Below are positions 25,143-33,929 of a DNA stretch of 64,000 bases, in pieces. A program made the translations under genes and the position numbers. The number at the start of each line of letters is the position of its first letter. Position 1 is the first letter of the stretch. The notes beneath the pieces are model-generated. The model worked only from the letters and a program-made list of their open reading frames with translations. It ran no database searches and had not been told where the DNA came from. This DNA comes from Gp6-AA45 sp035652075 (GTDB lineage Bacteria; Acidobacteriota; Vicinamibacteria; Vicinamibacterales; CAVVIG01): NCBI GenBank assembly GCA_035652075.1, contig DASREL010000159.1, positions 1 to 64,000 of the forward strand, in the 5' to 3' direction.

Positions 25143-26904
25143 AGTTCAACCCCGCCCCCGTGAGAATTGCGACTGGCGTGATGACGCCGATGATCGCCAG
25201 GCCAGTCTTCAGTCCGCGCTCGCGGACCATCATCAGGAAGTTCGCGACGCACGGGACGAACAGCGTCATCACGGTCAACGCGACGACCGCCTGCACGCCG
25301 GTCAACTGTCCGCTGTGCGCGAGCTGGAAGAGGCCCGCGGCGCCGTAATCGCGGCGCAGGAAGCCCATCACGAGAATCTGGGCGGTTGATGCCGGCAACC
25401 CGAGAAGCCCAGTCACGATGGGACGTCCTGCCGCCGCGATCCAGACCAGGGCGCCGATCCGATCGAGGACGAACAACAGCGCGGTGCCGACGAGAAAGAG
25501 CGGCACCGCTTCGCCGAGATACCACCAGACCCGCAGGCGCGTCTTGGTGAGGAGGTTGCCAAGACGCGGCCAGCGGATTGGTGGTAGTTCGAGAATGAAT
25601 TCAGACCGTTCGCCTTTGAGAACGCGGGCCGCCAGCCATCCGACCAGGATCATCTGGCCGAGGACGACGGCGAAGAGCGTCGCGAGCGCGGCGAACGAGA
25701 TGCCGCCGAGGATGCCCATGATCGTCGCGAGCTGCGCCGAGCACGGAATGCCGAGCGCGAGCAGCAGGATCGCAATCAACCGCTCCTTCGGCGTGCCCAG
25801 AATCCTCGTCGTCATGGTCGCCATCGTGTCGCAGCCGAGCCCGAGCACCATCGGGAGCACCGCTTTGCCGTTGAGGCCCATGATGCGGAAGATCCGATCG
25901 CAGAAGATCGCGAGGCGTGGGATGTACCCGCTGTCTTCGAGGAAGCCGAACATCAGGAAAAACGTGGCGACTACCGGCAGCACGATCGCGATCGAGTAGG
26001 TCATCCCCATCGTGATGAGTCCGTACTCGCCGACCAGGAATTCACGGATGAGTGGAACCGGTATGAAACGGTCGACGAGCCAGACCGATGCGGGGTTGAT
26101 CGCCTTGCCGAACAGGCCGTCTTCGAGCAGCTTGACCAGCGTCTGCGCGCCGAAGACGCCGACGAACAGGTAGAGCGCGTAGAGCACCACGAGCAGAATC
26201 GGCAGCCCCGTCAACGGCCGACGCGTCGCGCGCGCCATGGCTTCCTGGACATAAGCCAGGGAAAGCGCACTGACACGGCGAACGCGGTCGGTCAGTTGAT
26301 GGGCCCAAACCACTCGATCGTTGGTCGTCGCGTGGACCGGCACATGAGGCCGGGCCGCTCGACCGAGCGCATCGCGCAGTTCGGAAAATCCGCGGCCTTC
26401 GACCGCGACCATTTCGATAACGGGAATCCCAAGTTCCTCGGCGAGTGCCTGCGCGTCGATCGAGATGCCGCGCGCGAAGGCTTCGTCCACCATGTTCAAC
26501 GCCAGGATCATCGGCTTGCCGAAGACGGCGATCTGGCTCGTCAGCATCAGCGCGCGGCGGATATTGCGAGCGTCGGCGACCTGGACGACGAGGTCCGCGT
26601 CGCCGTTGCTGATGACGTCGCGCGTGATGCGCTCGTCTTCGCTGATCGTCCCGTCGAGCGCGTTCACGCCCGGCGTATCGATCACGTCGCAGACCTCCGC
26701 GCCGACGAGGGCGCGTCCTTTCGTGATCGCGACGGTCGTCCCCGGGTAGTTCGAAACGGTGACGTAGCGTCCCGTCAGGCGGCCGAAGACGACGCTCTTC
26801 CCCACATTCGGTTGGCCGACGAGCGCGACGCGCAGCGGGTGCGAGCGCAGTGTCAGCACCTTGGGTTGCGCGGCCGCTTGTTCGCGAACGACGTGACAGG
26901 ACAT
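25111..26904 (-). CDS. feoB: Ferrous iron transporter FeoB
   Basis: This is a G-protein-coupled Fe(II) importer. The N-terminal GTPase domain has GQPNVGKS, the switch loop NYPGTTV, DTPG and NMVD. The membrane part has about eight hydrophobic segments, including the GCDTMAT and CSAQLA cysteine motifs. It is shorter than E. coli FeoB (597 against 773 residues), mainly in the linker after the G domain. The first ATG adds 30 residues before the G domain; a GTG 15 codons later is an alternative. Anaerobic iron supply fits the many haem proteins nearby. Confidence 0.95.
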   Translation of the reverse strand: MSCHVVREQAAAQPKVLTLRSHPLRVALVGQPNVGKSVVFGRLTGRYVTVSNYPGTTVAITKGRALVGAEVCDVIDTPGVNALDGTISEDERITRDVISNGDADLVVQVADARNIRRALMLTSQIAVFGKPMILALNMVDEAFARGISIDAQALAEELGIPVIEMVAVEGRGFSELRDALGRAARPHVPVHATTNDRVVWAHQLTDRVRRVSALSLAYVQEAMARATRRPLTGLPILLVVLYALYLFVGVFGAQTLVKLLEDGLFGKAINPASVWLVDRFIPVPLIREFLVGEYGLITMGMTYSIAIVLPVVATFFLMFGFLEDSGYIPRLAIFCDRIFRIMGLNGKAVLPMVLGLGCDTMATMTTRILGTPKERLIAILLLALGIPCSAQLATIMGILGGISFAALATLFAVVLGQMILVGWLAARVLKGERSEFILELPPIRWPRLGNLLTKTRLRVWWYLGEAVPLFLVGTALLFVLDRIGALVWIAAAGRPIVTGLLGLPASTAQILVMGFLRRDYGAAGLFQLAHSGQLTGVQAVVALTVMTLFVPCVANFLMMVRERGLKTGLAIIGVITPVAILTGAGLNYVLRTFGVQF

Positions 26905-26920
26905 GTGTGCCCGCTACTAA

Positions 26921-26936
26921 GGCAACCGGTGTGCCG
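26921..26936 (-). promoter_or_regulatory. Possible -24/-12 promoter before feoB
   Basis: The minus strand reads CGGCACACCGGTTGCC, with GG and GC 12 bases apart and a good TTGC. Transcription would begin only about six bases before the first feoB ATG, so it fits better if translation starts at a later codon. Less certain than the hydrogenase elements. Confidence 0.4.
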
Positions 26937-27048
26937 AGGTGGAATCCGGTGATTTGCTAGGAAAAGCGACGAATCGCACGCGCGAGGTTCGTTTTGACCG
27001 GGGGAAATTCCCGCAGGCGTCGGGAAAAACCAAAAGCGACCGCAGAAT

Positions 27049-27200
27049 TCGCAGAATCCGCAGAAGAACGCCAGCAACCACAGAATTCACGGAACACACA
27101 GAAGCGGTTCGCGGGGCCTGCGGTGAATCGTGAGGTGGACGTGCGAAGCGCCGTGTGCTCCGACGTCTGGTGTTCCGTGTCTTCCGTGCGTTCCGTGGTA
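27049..27200. repeat. Imperfect inverted and tandem repeats in a gene-free stretch
   Basis: The 428 bases between feoB and the porin gene carry no credible gene. They hold three copies of CGCAGAAT-like units, and two inverted arms: one near 27078-27104 (CACGGAACACACAGAAG) and one near 27172-27200 (CTTCCGTGCGTTCCGTGG). Such degenerate repeats are typical of intergenic DNA of this group. Open frames across them use atypical codons and were dismissed. Confidence 0.6.
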
Positions 27201-27216
27201 GCGTCAAAACAAACGA

Positions 27217-27259
27217 GCGCCCGGTCGACGGTGCGGAGGGAGGACCGTCAGCCGGGCGC
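27217..27259 (-). terminator. Rho-independent terminator of the cytochrome/porin operon
   Basis: The outer stem GCGCCCGG/CCGGGCGC and an inner stem GACGGT/ACCGTC form a long hairpin. On the minus strand it is followed by TCGTTTGTTTT. Placed 74 bases after the porin stop, it should end transcription of that operon. Confidence 0.7.
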
Positions 27260-27263
27260 CTGT

Positions 27264-27284
27264 GGGCTCCGTAGCGCGGAGCCC
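27264..27284. repeat. Second hairpin after the porin gene
   Basis: GGGCTCCG and CGGAGCCC flank a five-base loop. It lies between the porin stop and the terminator and may help protect the 3' end of the message. Confidence 0.6.
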
Positions 27285-27292
27285 CACTTCAG

Positions 27293-27331
27293 ACTTCGTC
27301 GTACTTCGTACTTCTTACTTCGTACTTCCTA
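27293..27331. repeat. Short tandem repeat just after the porin stop
   Basis: Units of GTACTTC or TTACTTC occur about five times in a row. The run ends one base before the porin stop codon. Confidence 0.7.
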
Positions 27332-27332
27332 C

Positions 27333-29537
27333 CTACCAGAGATACGTCAACCGTCCCCAGAACGTGTTCGCCGAGTACGGACGGAAGTAGTACCCGAGAT
27401 ACATCGCCGTTGGGGACGCCGTGTTCGGCAGCGCCAGCGCGCTCTGCGGCCCGAGCGCGAAGTCGTTGACGTCGTACTTGTCGAACCAATACACGAGCCC
27501 TGCCGCGAGGTGCTTGGTGAGGAAGTACTTCACGTCCGCCGTCCCGCGCTGCAGTTTGTTCGTCACCGCCGGCAGTTGCACCGGCGCGGCGAGGACCGTG
27601 TTCGCGGCCAGTCCGTAGACGTAGGTCGATTGGGCGTCGCTCAGGTCGTAGCCAATCTTCACTTCCGTCCGCGGAATCAGCTTGATCAGATCGAGCGAGG
27701 CGTTCCACGTGTTGACTTTGTCGGCGCTATCGTCCGTCCAGTCGCGACGCGGATCGTTGAACTGCTGCGTCGGATCCGCGAGGTTCGCCAGCGTATTCGC
27801 CGTCAGCGGATTCGCGGTGCGTGACGCCTGCAGCGCCGTGTACTTCTCGTAGCCGTAGCTGACGCCCATCGATACCGCTTCCACAGGGACGAAGTCGAAG
27901 CCGATCGAGTAGACGTGGTTGTCGTTGTTGCGCAGCCCGAAGTAGGCGCCAGGATAATCTTCCTTGCCGACGCCAGCCGACGCGTTGACCGAGAACATCT
28001 GCACCGGCGTCAGTTGGACGATGCCGCGGAAGCTGTCCTTGTTGCGGTCCGCGATATCGAATTGACGGAGGCCCGGCTGCTCGCCGATCGACAGCATCTC
28101 GAGCGCGTCCGGCGCGGTGCCGGTCCGTTTGCTGTGCTCGTACACACCGCGCAGCGTGATCCAGCCGACGTTGGTCAGATCGACCGAGAAGCGGCCGGTA
28201 TCTTCGATCGACTCCTCGACGAACCGCGTCGCCTCTGCGGTCGACGGGTTCGTGTGGTCGATCGACTCCCGCGTGTAGCCGCCGCGGAAGCTGACGTAGC
28301 GGAACGGCGTGAACGCCATGTCGCCGTCGAACGTGTGACGCGTGAACCCGATGCGCTCCGCCGCTGCGTTGAACGTTGCGACCGACGTGTCGTAGTTCAC
28401 GTACTGGCCGACGTAAAACTCGGGCGACCGGTTGTCGTACTCGTAGCCGCGGTACCGCGCGCTGAACCACAGGTTCGACGTCGGCGCCGACGTGAAGTTG
28501 TAGTTCATCGAGGTCACGCGCGCCGTGAGGTCCGAATTCGGCCGATCGAGGGCAATCGTCGGCAGCGTCGAGTTGCTGCCGAACGGGATCAGCGGCGTGT
28601 TGTTCGTCACATTCGCCATCGAAACGAACGCCGTCGCGCGGCTCCGTCCCGGCAGCTTGATCGACGCCATCGCACTGCCCGTATTCATGTCGGTGTTCGG
28701 CGCGAGCGCCATCCGGCCGAACGCCGGGCCGGCGGTCAGGTTATCGCTGACGCGCCACGGGTTGTCCCACTGCAACGTCGAGATGTTGTTGCGGAAGAAC
28801 GATCCGTCGTACGCCACCTTCGCCATCCCGCGATCGTTCGACCACTGCAGCGACGCGCCGAGATCCGTCGTCCGGTTGTCGAGCGGCAGCGGAACTTCGA
28901 GGTCGTTGCTGAAGCCGTACGTCGCGCCGTAGGGCTGCGTGCCCGTGCGGATGGTGTTCTTGACGCTGATGCCGAGGTCCACCTTCTGGGTCGCCGCGTA
29001 GTTCAACCTGAAGTCGGCAATACTGCGCTGCGACTGGAGGTCGAAGATCGACGCGTTCGACATCGCGTTGCCCAACGTGATCGTCTTGTTCTGGACGGCG
29101 CTCTGGATGCTGTCACTGATCGAGAGCACGCCGCCGTTGGCCGTGTAGAGCGACTGCGTCGTGTTGCTGTAGAAGAGCGGCGTCTGGTTGAACTCGAACG
29201 TCGCCTTCACGTTGCCGTAGTTGTTGAACGACGCGAAGTAGCTCTGGTCTCTGTAGCCGAGATGATCCGCGTTCATCTTGAACTGATACGCGTTCGTCTC
29301 TTTCGTGAACCGGAACAGGTCGAGCGTGCCGCCGTCGCGGAGATCGCGAAAGCGCTGGAAACGCGCCTGGTCCGAGTTGGCCCCGAAGCTCGTGCCCCGC
29401 AGACCGATGTCGACTTGATTCACCCCGACGAATTCCGTACCCGCCGTCGGGGCCGTGGCGTTCGCCACGTCCTGCGCCTGGGCTCCTGCAGTGACGAGCA
29501 GAAGCGCGGCGACCATCATGCTTCGTGTGGTGCGCAT
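27333..29537 (-). CDS. MtrB/PioB-like outer-membrane beta-barrel porin
   Basis: This 734-residue protein has a signal peptide (MRTTRSMMVAALLLVTAGAQAQ) followed by a long run of alternating hydrophobic strands rich in Tyr, Asn and Phe, and ends with aromatic residues (WGRLTYLW), as outer-membrane barrels do. The N-terminal plug-like segment, many repeated strands (about 26-28 expected) and position beside a decahaem gene match the MtrB/PioB family, which encloses an MtrA/DmsE-type cytochrome to make an electron conduit through the outer membrane. The CXXC motif near the N-terminus of Shewanella MtrB is absent. It follows the decahaem gene by 18 bases. Confidence 0.88.
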   Translation of the reverse strand: MRTTRSMMVAALLLVTAGAQAQDVANATAPTAGTEFVGVNQVDIGLRGTSFGANSDQARFQRFRDLRDGGTLDLFRFTKETNAYQFKMNADHLGYRDQSYFASFNNYGNVKATFEFNQTPLFYSNTTQSLYTANGGVLSISDSIQSAVQNKTITLGNAMSNASIFDLQSQRSIADFRLNYAATQKVDLGISVKNTIRTGTQPYGATYGFSNDLEVPLPLDNRTTDLGASLQWSNDRGMAKVAYDGSFFRNNISTLQWDNPWRVSDNLTAGPAFGRMALAPNTDMNTGSAMASIKLPGRSRATAFVSMANVTNNTPLIPFGSNSTLPTIALDRPNSDLTARVTSMNYNFTSAPTSNLWFSARYRGYEYDNRSPEFYVGQYVNYDTSVATFNAAAERIGFTRHTFDGDMAFTPFRYVSFRGGYTRESIDHTNPSTAEATRFVEESIEDTGRFSVDLTNVGWITLRGVYEHSKRTGTAPDALEMLSIGEQPGLRQFDIADRNKDSFRGIVQLTPVQMFSVNASAGVGKEDYPGAYFGLRNNDNHVYSIGFDFVPVEAVSMGVSYGYEKYTALQASRTANPLTANTLANLADPTQQFNDPRRDWTDDSADKVNTWNASLDLIKLIPRTEVKIGYDLSDAQSTYVYGLAANTVLAAPVQLPAVTNKLQRGTADVKYFLTKHLAAGLVYWFDKYDVNDFALGPQSALALPNTASPTAMYLGYYFRPYSANTFWGRLTYLW

Positions 29538-29555
29538 CTGATGCCTCCTGCCGCG

Positions 29556-30518
29556 TTACCGAAGGAACCGCATACCCGACGGGCTGTTCGACCCGTGGAT
29601 CTGTGAGTGACAGTTGACGCACGAGCGGCCGACCATGCGGTTGCTCGCCGCGGTCAACTGCGCGCCGTCATAGATCGTTGGAGGATGCCGGCTGCTGATA
29701 TGGCACCGCTGGCAGAGCATCGGTGCTTTCGCCACGAGCATCCGGTCGTTGTTCGACCCGTGCGGATCGTGGCAGCTCGCACAGTTTTCCTTGCCCGCCG
29801 CGTGTTCCCACAGATACGGCCCGCGTTTTTCCGCGTGGCAGCTCGCGCACGCCTCGTTGATGGTGTTCCCCACCTTCAACATGCGGACGTTCGTCGAGCC
29901 GTGCGGCGTGTGGCAGGAGGTGCATTCCATCTTGCCTTCGCGCACCGGCATGTGGCCGGCCTTCTTGACCTTCATCGCTTCCTGCTTGTGGCAGGACTCG
30001 CAGGTCTCGGTCGCCGACACCGTCTTCAGCTGCGCCTTCGCCGATTTCGGGTTGTGGACGCTGTGGCACGTCACGCAGGACACGTTCCGCGCGTCGTGCA
30101 TGCTGCCCTGGAATTCGACGTGCGACGCGTTCTTCGCGTGGCACGAGAGGCAGGCATCGTTCGCGTCGCGCGCGGACAGCGCGTTGAAGCGCTTGATGTC
30201 GGCCTTGTTGCCCGATTCGACGTGCTTCTGGCCTGCGCCGTGGCAGGTTTCGCACGCTTGACCATTTTTCGCCGCGGGCGTCTTCGAGTTCTGCGCCTTC
30301 CCGTGCAGTGTCTCGTGCAGACCCTTGGCTTGACTGTCGTGACAGGTGCTACAGGTTTCGTCCCCGACGAACCCGGTAGTCTGCACGGCGGGTGCGGCCT
30401 TCGGCGCATCGGTCGTCGACCGGGAATTGGCGGCTGCCACTCCGATCACGGCGAAGCACAAAAGGACTAGCGCGGTCGCCAGCTGGCGTGCCGGAAAACC
30501 GTCACCTCGTTTCGGCAT
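29556..30518 (-). CDS. DmsE/MtrA-like decahaem c-type cytochrome
   Basis: Ten CXXCH motifs are spaced evenly over 320 residues (CSTCH, CETCH, CLSCH, CVTCH, CESCH, CTSCH, CASCH, CASCH, CQRCH, CVNCH) after a signal peptide (RQLATALVLLCFAVIGVAAANS). Length and haem number match the DmsE/MtrA family, which fills the MtrB barrel and wires periplasm to cell surface. I chose the ATG with GGGAG nine bases upstream. A -24/-12 element and a leader hairpin precede it, so it may have its own transcript although the upstream gene is co-directed. No surface cytochrome of the MtrC type is seen in the window. Confidence 0.93.
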   Translation of the reverse strand: MPKRGDGFPARQLATALVLLCFAVIGVAAANSRSTTDAPKAAPAVQTTGFVGDETCSTCHDSQAKGLHETLHGKAQNSKTPAAKNGQACETCHGAGQKHVESGNKADIKRFNALSARDANDACLSCHAKNASHVEFQGSMHDARNVSCVTCHSVHNPKSAKAQLKTVSATETCESCHKQEAMKVKKAGHMPVREGKMECTSCHTPHGSTNVRMLKVGNTINEACASCHAEKRGPYLWEHAAGKENCASCHDPHGSNNDRMLVAKAPMLCQRCHISSRHPPTIYDGAQLTAASNRMVGRSCVNCHSQIHGSNSPSGMRFLR

Positions 30519-30522
30519 GTTC

Positions 30523-30587
30523 GTTTGCTCCCGTATGAGTGCCGTGAACCCGGCGGAATCGTCGGGTTCGCTCAGCAAAGAGCAAAC
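30523..30587. promoter_or_regulatory. Leader with nested inverted repeats before the decahaem gene
   Basis: GTTTGCTC (30523) pairs with GAGCAAAC (30580), and GAACCCG (30546) with CGGGTTC (30563). On the minus strand a hairpin with stem GCCG/CGGC is followed by ACTCATA and the ribosome site. The same hairpin and ACTCATA occur before the gene at 34.7 kb, at the same distance from a -24/-12 element. Confidence 0.55.
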
Positions 30588-30596
30588 CCGAAGCCA
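30581..30596 (-). promoter_or_regulatory. -24/-12 promoter candidate for decahaem and porin genes
   Basis: The minus strand reads TGGCTTCGGGTTTGCT, with TGGC and TTGCT at sigma-54 spacing. It begins two bases before the stop of the NapC-like gene. Transcription would begin near 30570, leaving a leader of about 52 bases. Confidence 0.6.
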
Positions 30597-30597
30597 A

Positions 30598-31956
30598 TTA
30601 CTGGATTGAGTGGCAGGTCTCGCAGTCCTGCGAGATCTTCTTGCCGTCTTTCGACTTGTGATTGTCGTCGTGGCAGCGGAAACACCCCGGGAAGTCCATG
30701 TGCCCGATGTTGTTAGCGTAGGTGCCGAACGTGACGTTCATTTCGGGGAACACCGTGCGCTTGTAGACGCCGACGGTGGCGCGAACCGCACGCTCGACAT
30801 CCTGGCGTGCGTTCATGTACTCCGCGTTGTAGCCGGTGCGATAAAACTCGCGCATCGCGCGGGAAATCCCCTGGTCGGCGGCTTCCTGGGTCGGATAGGT
30901 CGCCTTCAGCGCCTTGACCGCTTCGCGACGCACGAACGGCAGCGCCTTCGGGATGTCACCGCGCGCCATCAGCTCGTTGATCGCGCGTTCGGGCGTCGCC
31001 GCCATCGGATGGCTCGGACGATTGTGGCAGTCCATGCAGTCCATGCGGCGCCGCTCGCCCTTGGCGAGGTCTTCCGGTTTGGTCCCGTCGGCAACGAACT
31101 CGGTGACGTTTCCGTTGCGGTCCTTGATGCGCACCCACGGGATCGTCTGCCGCTTGTCGTCGGTCGCGATGTACTCCACTTCGTTGGCGACGTTCATGTG
31201 CCAGTGGATTCCCTGCGCGAGGCCGAGCCGTTCGCTGCCGCCGCCGACGTGCACCTGCAGCGTCGTCACCGACTCGGTGTTCTTTTCGTCCTCGGCGTAT
31301 TCGTACACCTTGCGAATCTTGTCGCCGTGGAACTTCTCGGGCCAGTGGCACTGTTCGCACGTGTCGCGCGCCGGCCGCAAGTTCGGCACCGGCGACGGAA
31401 TCGGCATCGAGTATGTGTGGAAGGTGACGGCGAGGATCTGCCGCGTCCCCGAGATCTTCGACTTGGCGAACCACGACGCGCCCGATCCGATGTGGCACTG
31501 CACACAGGTCACGCGCGAGTGCGGGCCGTCCTGATGCGCCGTGTACTCGGGCTTCATGACCGTATGGCAGACCTGCCCGCAGAACTGCACCGAGTCCATG
31601 TACTCGATGCCGCGGTACGCGGCGAGCGACACGATAACGATGTTGGCCATCGTCATCGCGGCAAAAATCAGAAACCCGCGGCGCTGCACCGGATCGTTGA
31701 GGTCGAACCGCGGCCAGTGCGCCGCCGATCGGCCGCTCGCCTGCCGGCGGCGATCGAGCCAGGCGCCCACCGGGATGAGCGCGAGCCCGAACAGAAAAAT
31801 GCCGGGGAGAACGAGAAAAAAGAGAATGCCGACGTACGGGTTCGTGTGCAGCCCGAAGAGATCGGCGAGAAACACCGTGAGAAACAGAACGGCGCCGAGC
31901 GTGGCGAGCGCGACGCCGGTCAGAGAAATAGCGTTTCGAACGACCTTGAACGGCAT
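30598..31956 (-). CDS. NapC/NirT-like membrane-anchored hexahaem cytochrome
   Basis: This 452-residue protein has three N-terminal hydrophobic segments (about 10-32, 45-66 and 92-112) and six haem sites: CGQVCH (a CX3CH form), CVQCH, CEQCH, CMDCH, CFRCH and CETCH. The stretch CGQVCHTVMKPEYTAHQDGPHSRVTCVQCHIG is the hallmark of the NapC/NrfH-like quinol oxidases, though this protein is longer and has extra haems. It should take electrons from quinol and pass them to the periplasmic decahaem protein. The ATG used has GGAGG ten bases upstream. A tandem repeat separates it from the cytochrome b gene. Confidence 0.9.
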   Translation of the reverse strand: MPFKVVRNAISLTGVALATLGAVLFLTVFLADLFGLHTNPYVGILFFLVLPGIFLFGLALIPVGAWLDRRRQASGRSAAHWPRFDLNDPVQRRGFLIFAAMTMANIVIVSLAAYRGIEYMDSVQFCGQVCHTVMKPEYTAHQDGPHSRVTCVQCHIGSGASWFAKSKISGTRQILAVTFHTYSMPIPSPVPNLRPARDTCEQCHWPEKFHGDKIRKVYEYAEDEKNTESVTTLQVHVGGGSERLGLAQGIHWHMNVANEVEYIATDDKRQTIPWVRIKDRNGNVTEFVADGTKPEDLAKGERRRMDCMDCHNRPSHPMAATPERAINELMARGDIPKALPFVRREAVKALKATYPTQEAADQGISRAMREFYRTGYNAEYMNARQDVERAVRATVGVYKRTVFPEMNVTFGTYANNIGHMDFPGCFRCHDDNHKSKDGKKISQDCETCHSIQ

Positions 31957-31971
31957 GACTGCAGCCCTCCG

Positions 31972-32085
31972 CTGCACCTGCTACCTGCAACTTCTAACTG
32001 CTACCTGCAACTGCTAACTGCTACCTGCAACTGCTAACTGCAACTGCCAACTGCCAACTGCAACTGCCAACTGCAACGGCTACCT
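31972..32085. repeat. Tandem repeat between cytochrome genes
   Basis: Units of CTGCTACCTGCAA, CTGCTAA and CTGCAACTGCCAA alternate over about 110 bases, reaching into the last codons of the cytochrome b gene. The units vary in length, so it is not a CRISPR array. It may vary in copy number between strains. Confidence 0.85.
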
Positions 32086-32958
32086 GACCGTCGCGTAGAC
32101 GATCAGCGCGAACAACGCGAGCCCGAGGCTCAGTCCGATCGTGCCGATCACATATCCGCGGCGCACGAGCGCTGGCGACGGCGCCGGCGCGCCGAGCTCG
32201 TCGAGCGACCGTGCCGCGCACAGGCGATCGAATTCGGCGCCCCGCTCGTGCTCGAGTTCATGCGCGCTGACGGTTCCGGTAAAAATCACCAGGTCCATGG
32301 GGAATTTCCCCGGACGCAGGTGGCCGTTGAAGAAGTGCACCGCGAAAATGAACCCGATTGCGAGCGATGCTTCTGCACCGTGCACGAAGAGTGCCACGTT
32401 GAACATCCAGCCGGGTAACACGCGGGACGCAAGCACCGGGAACCACAGGATCAGACCGGCGGCGCCCATGATCGCCGTGCCCCACAACACGGCCCAGTAG
32501 TCGAACTTCTCCCAGTACGCGAAGTGCTCGATCTTCGGTCGCGGTCCGAGGCCGACGAACCACTTCAGCATGCCGAAGAAATCGACGACGTCTTTCGGCT
32601 GCGGCACCATCGACGTCGGTCCCCACAACACGCCTTTTTCGCCGCGCACGAACGCGCGAACGAGCACGTCGCCGACGTGGACGACGACCGCGAGCAGCAG
32701 CGTCGCCCCGAGGAATCGATGCACGTAGCCGGCGCCCTTGAAGCCGAAGAACAACGACGCGAGCACGCGCGCCCACGGCGCATCGCTGAACAGCAGCGGC
32801 ATCCCGGTGGCCGAGAGCCCGAGAAACGTCACCATGATGACGATGTGCAGGAGACGCGTCTTGAGATCGAAGCGGCGCACGTGCGTCAACGGCTGTCGCG
32901 CGAGCCGTTCAGGCGAGCGGGGCACGACCGTTGGATCTTCCAGAACCGCAGGCGTCAT
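32080..32958 (-). CDS. Dihaem cytochrome b subunit (formate dehydrogenase gamma-like)
   Basis: This 292-residue protein has about five hydrophobic segments with histidines placed for two b haems: HIVIMVTFLGLSATG, GYVHRFLGATLLLAVVVHVGD, and AIGFIFAVHFFNGH. It resembles the cytochrome b of formate dehydrogenase and thiosulfate reductase, so it should exchange electrons with menaquinone. The ATG overlaps the stop of the nine-haem cytochrome gene, and GGAAAGAG lies upstream. With the nine-haem protein it forms a quinol:cytochrome pair parallel to the NapC-like protein. Confidence 0.88.
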   Translation of the reverse strand: MTPAVLEDPTVVPRSPERLARQPLTHVRRFDLKTRLLHIVIMVTFLGLSATGMPLLFSDAPWARVLASLFFGFKGAGYVHRFLGATLLLAVVVHVGDVLVRAFVRGEKGVLWGPTSMVPQPKDVVDFFGMLKWFVGLGPRPKIEHFAYWEKFDYWAVLWGTAIMGAAGLILWFPVLASRVLPGWMFNVALFVHGAEASLAIGFIFAVHFFNGHLRPGKFPMDLVIFTGTVSAHELEHERGAEFDRLCAARSLDELGAPAPSPALVRRGYVIGTIGLSLGLALFALIVYATVR

Positions 32959-33905
32959 GACTCTTTCCTTCCGCGCCAGAACCACAGCGCGCTGTGCAAA
33001 CCAAAGAACCCGAAGCAACCGGGGATCAGCACCCAGTAGAAGCGGTTCGCCCACCACAGCACGGCGCTGCGCGTGTAGTCGCTCGGATTCGGATGCGGGT
33101 CGTACTTCACGAACTGCTCGTTGGCGCCCTGGTGACAGCGGCCGCACGTCTCGACGAGGTGCGCCTTCGAGACCTTCGACGCGCTGTTGGCCGCCGGCAG
33201 GATCTCATGCGCGCCGTGACAGTCGGAGCACTGCGCGACCGCGGTGAATCCGATCTCGGTCACCTTGCCGTGGAACGTCCGGCGGAACGAATCGACGACC
33301 TGCGCGTGACAGGTGCCGCACTCCGCGGTCACCGCCAGTTTCGATGTATTTGTGTCGACGCGCTGGATCGCGTGCGCGGTGTGGCAGTCGGCGCATGACG
33401 GCGCCCGGCTGTCGCCGACCTTCAGTTTCGCCGCGTGGATGCCGCGATCGAACTGCTCTTTGATCCCGGCGTGGCAGCTGCCGCACGTCTCGGGAATCCT
33501 CGTGCGGAAGACACGGCTCTGCGCATCGACGTGCGGACGGATGTCATGTTTGCCGTGACAGTCTGCGCACGCCGGCGCGCCGATCAGGCCCGCTTTCTCT
33601 TTCGCCCACGCATGCATGCTGTCGTGGTACTTCGTGGCGATGTCGTCGTGACAGCTCGCGCATTTCACTTTCGCGAGTTTCTCGGCGTGCGGGAAGTCGA
33701 CCTGCTTCGCGAGGTCGGCGTGGCAGTCGACGCACGCCATCGGGCCGTGGGTCGAGGCTTCGAACTGTTTCGCATCCACATGCTCGCCATGGCAGGCGAG
33801 GCAGTCGTCGTTGGCTGGAGGCTTGGGCGAGGACGATTGACCGGCGGCTGCCGGCCCGGCGACGAGCCAGGCAGCCGCGATGAGACTACCGATCCGAATC
33901 CGCAT
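32955..33905 (-). CDS. Nine-haem c-type cytochrome with C-terminal membrane anchor
   Basis: Nine CXXCH motifs (CLACH, CVDCH, CASCH, CADCH, CGSCH, CADCH, CGTCH, CSDCH, CGRCH) lie between about residues 35 and 255 after a signal peptide (MRIRIGSLIAAAWLVAGPAAA). One hydrophobic segment (about 288-307) anchors it. The layout matches the truncated cytochrome at the window start. It is coupled to the cytochrome b gene by a four-base overlap, so the two very likely form a membrane complex that moves electrons between quinone and the periplasm. Confidence 0.92.
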   Translation of the reverse strand: MRIRIGSLIAAAWLVAGPAAAGQSSSPKPPANDDCLACHGEHVDAKQFEASTHGPMACVDCHADLAKQVDFPHAEKLAKVKCASCHDDIATKYHDSMHAWAKEKAGLIGAPACADCHGKHDIRPHVDAQSRVFRTRIPETCGSCHAGIKEQFDRGIHAAKLKVGDSRAPSCADCHTAHAIQRVDTNTSKLAVTAECGTCHAQVVDSFRRTFHGKVTEIGFTAVAQCSDCHGAHEILPAANSASKVSKAHLVETCGRCHQGANEQFVKYDPHPNPSDYTRSAVLWWANRFYWVLIPGCFGFFGLHSALWFWRGRKES

Positions 33906-33929
33906 TGGGCACCTTCCGGCGCCCGTGGA

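Noticed and set aside
26939..27824. Open frames of 60-280 residues in the gap after feoB
   Set aside because: They run through degenerate repeats and a terminator, use atypical codons and match no family.
27915..29606. A 563-residue plus-strand frame opposite the porin gene
   Set aside because: Arg/Val-rich antisense frame with no signal peptide or motif; the minus strand gives a clear MtrB-like barrel.
31972..32085. Possible CRISPR array
   Set aside because: The repeats are contiguous and of variable length without unique spacers, and no cas genes are nearby.
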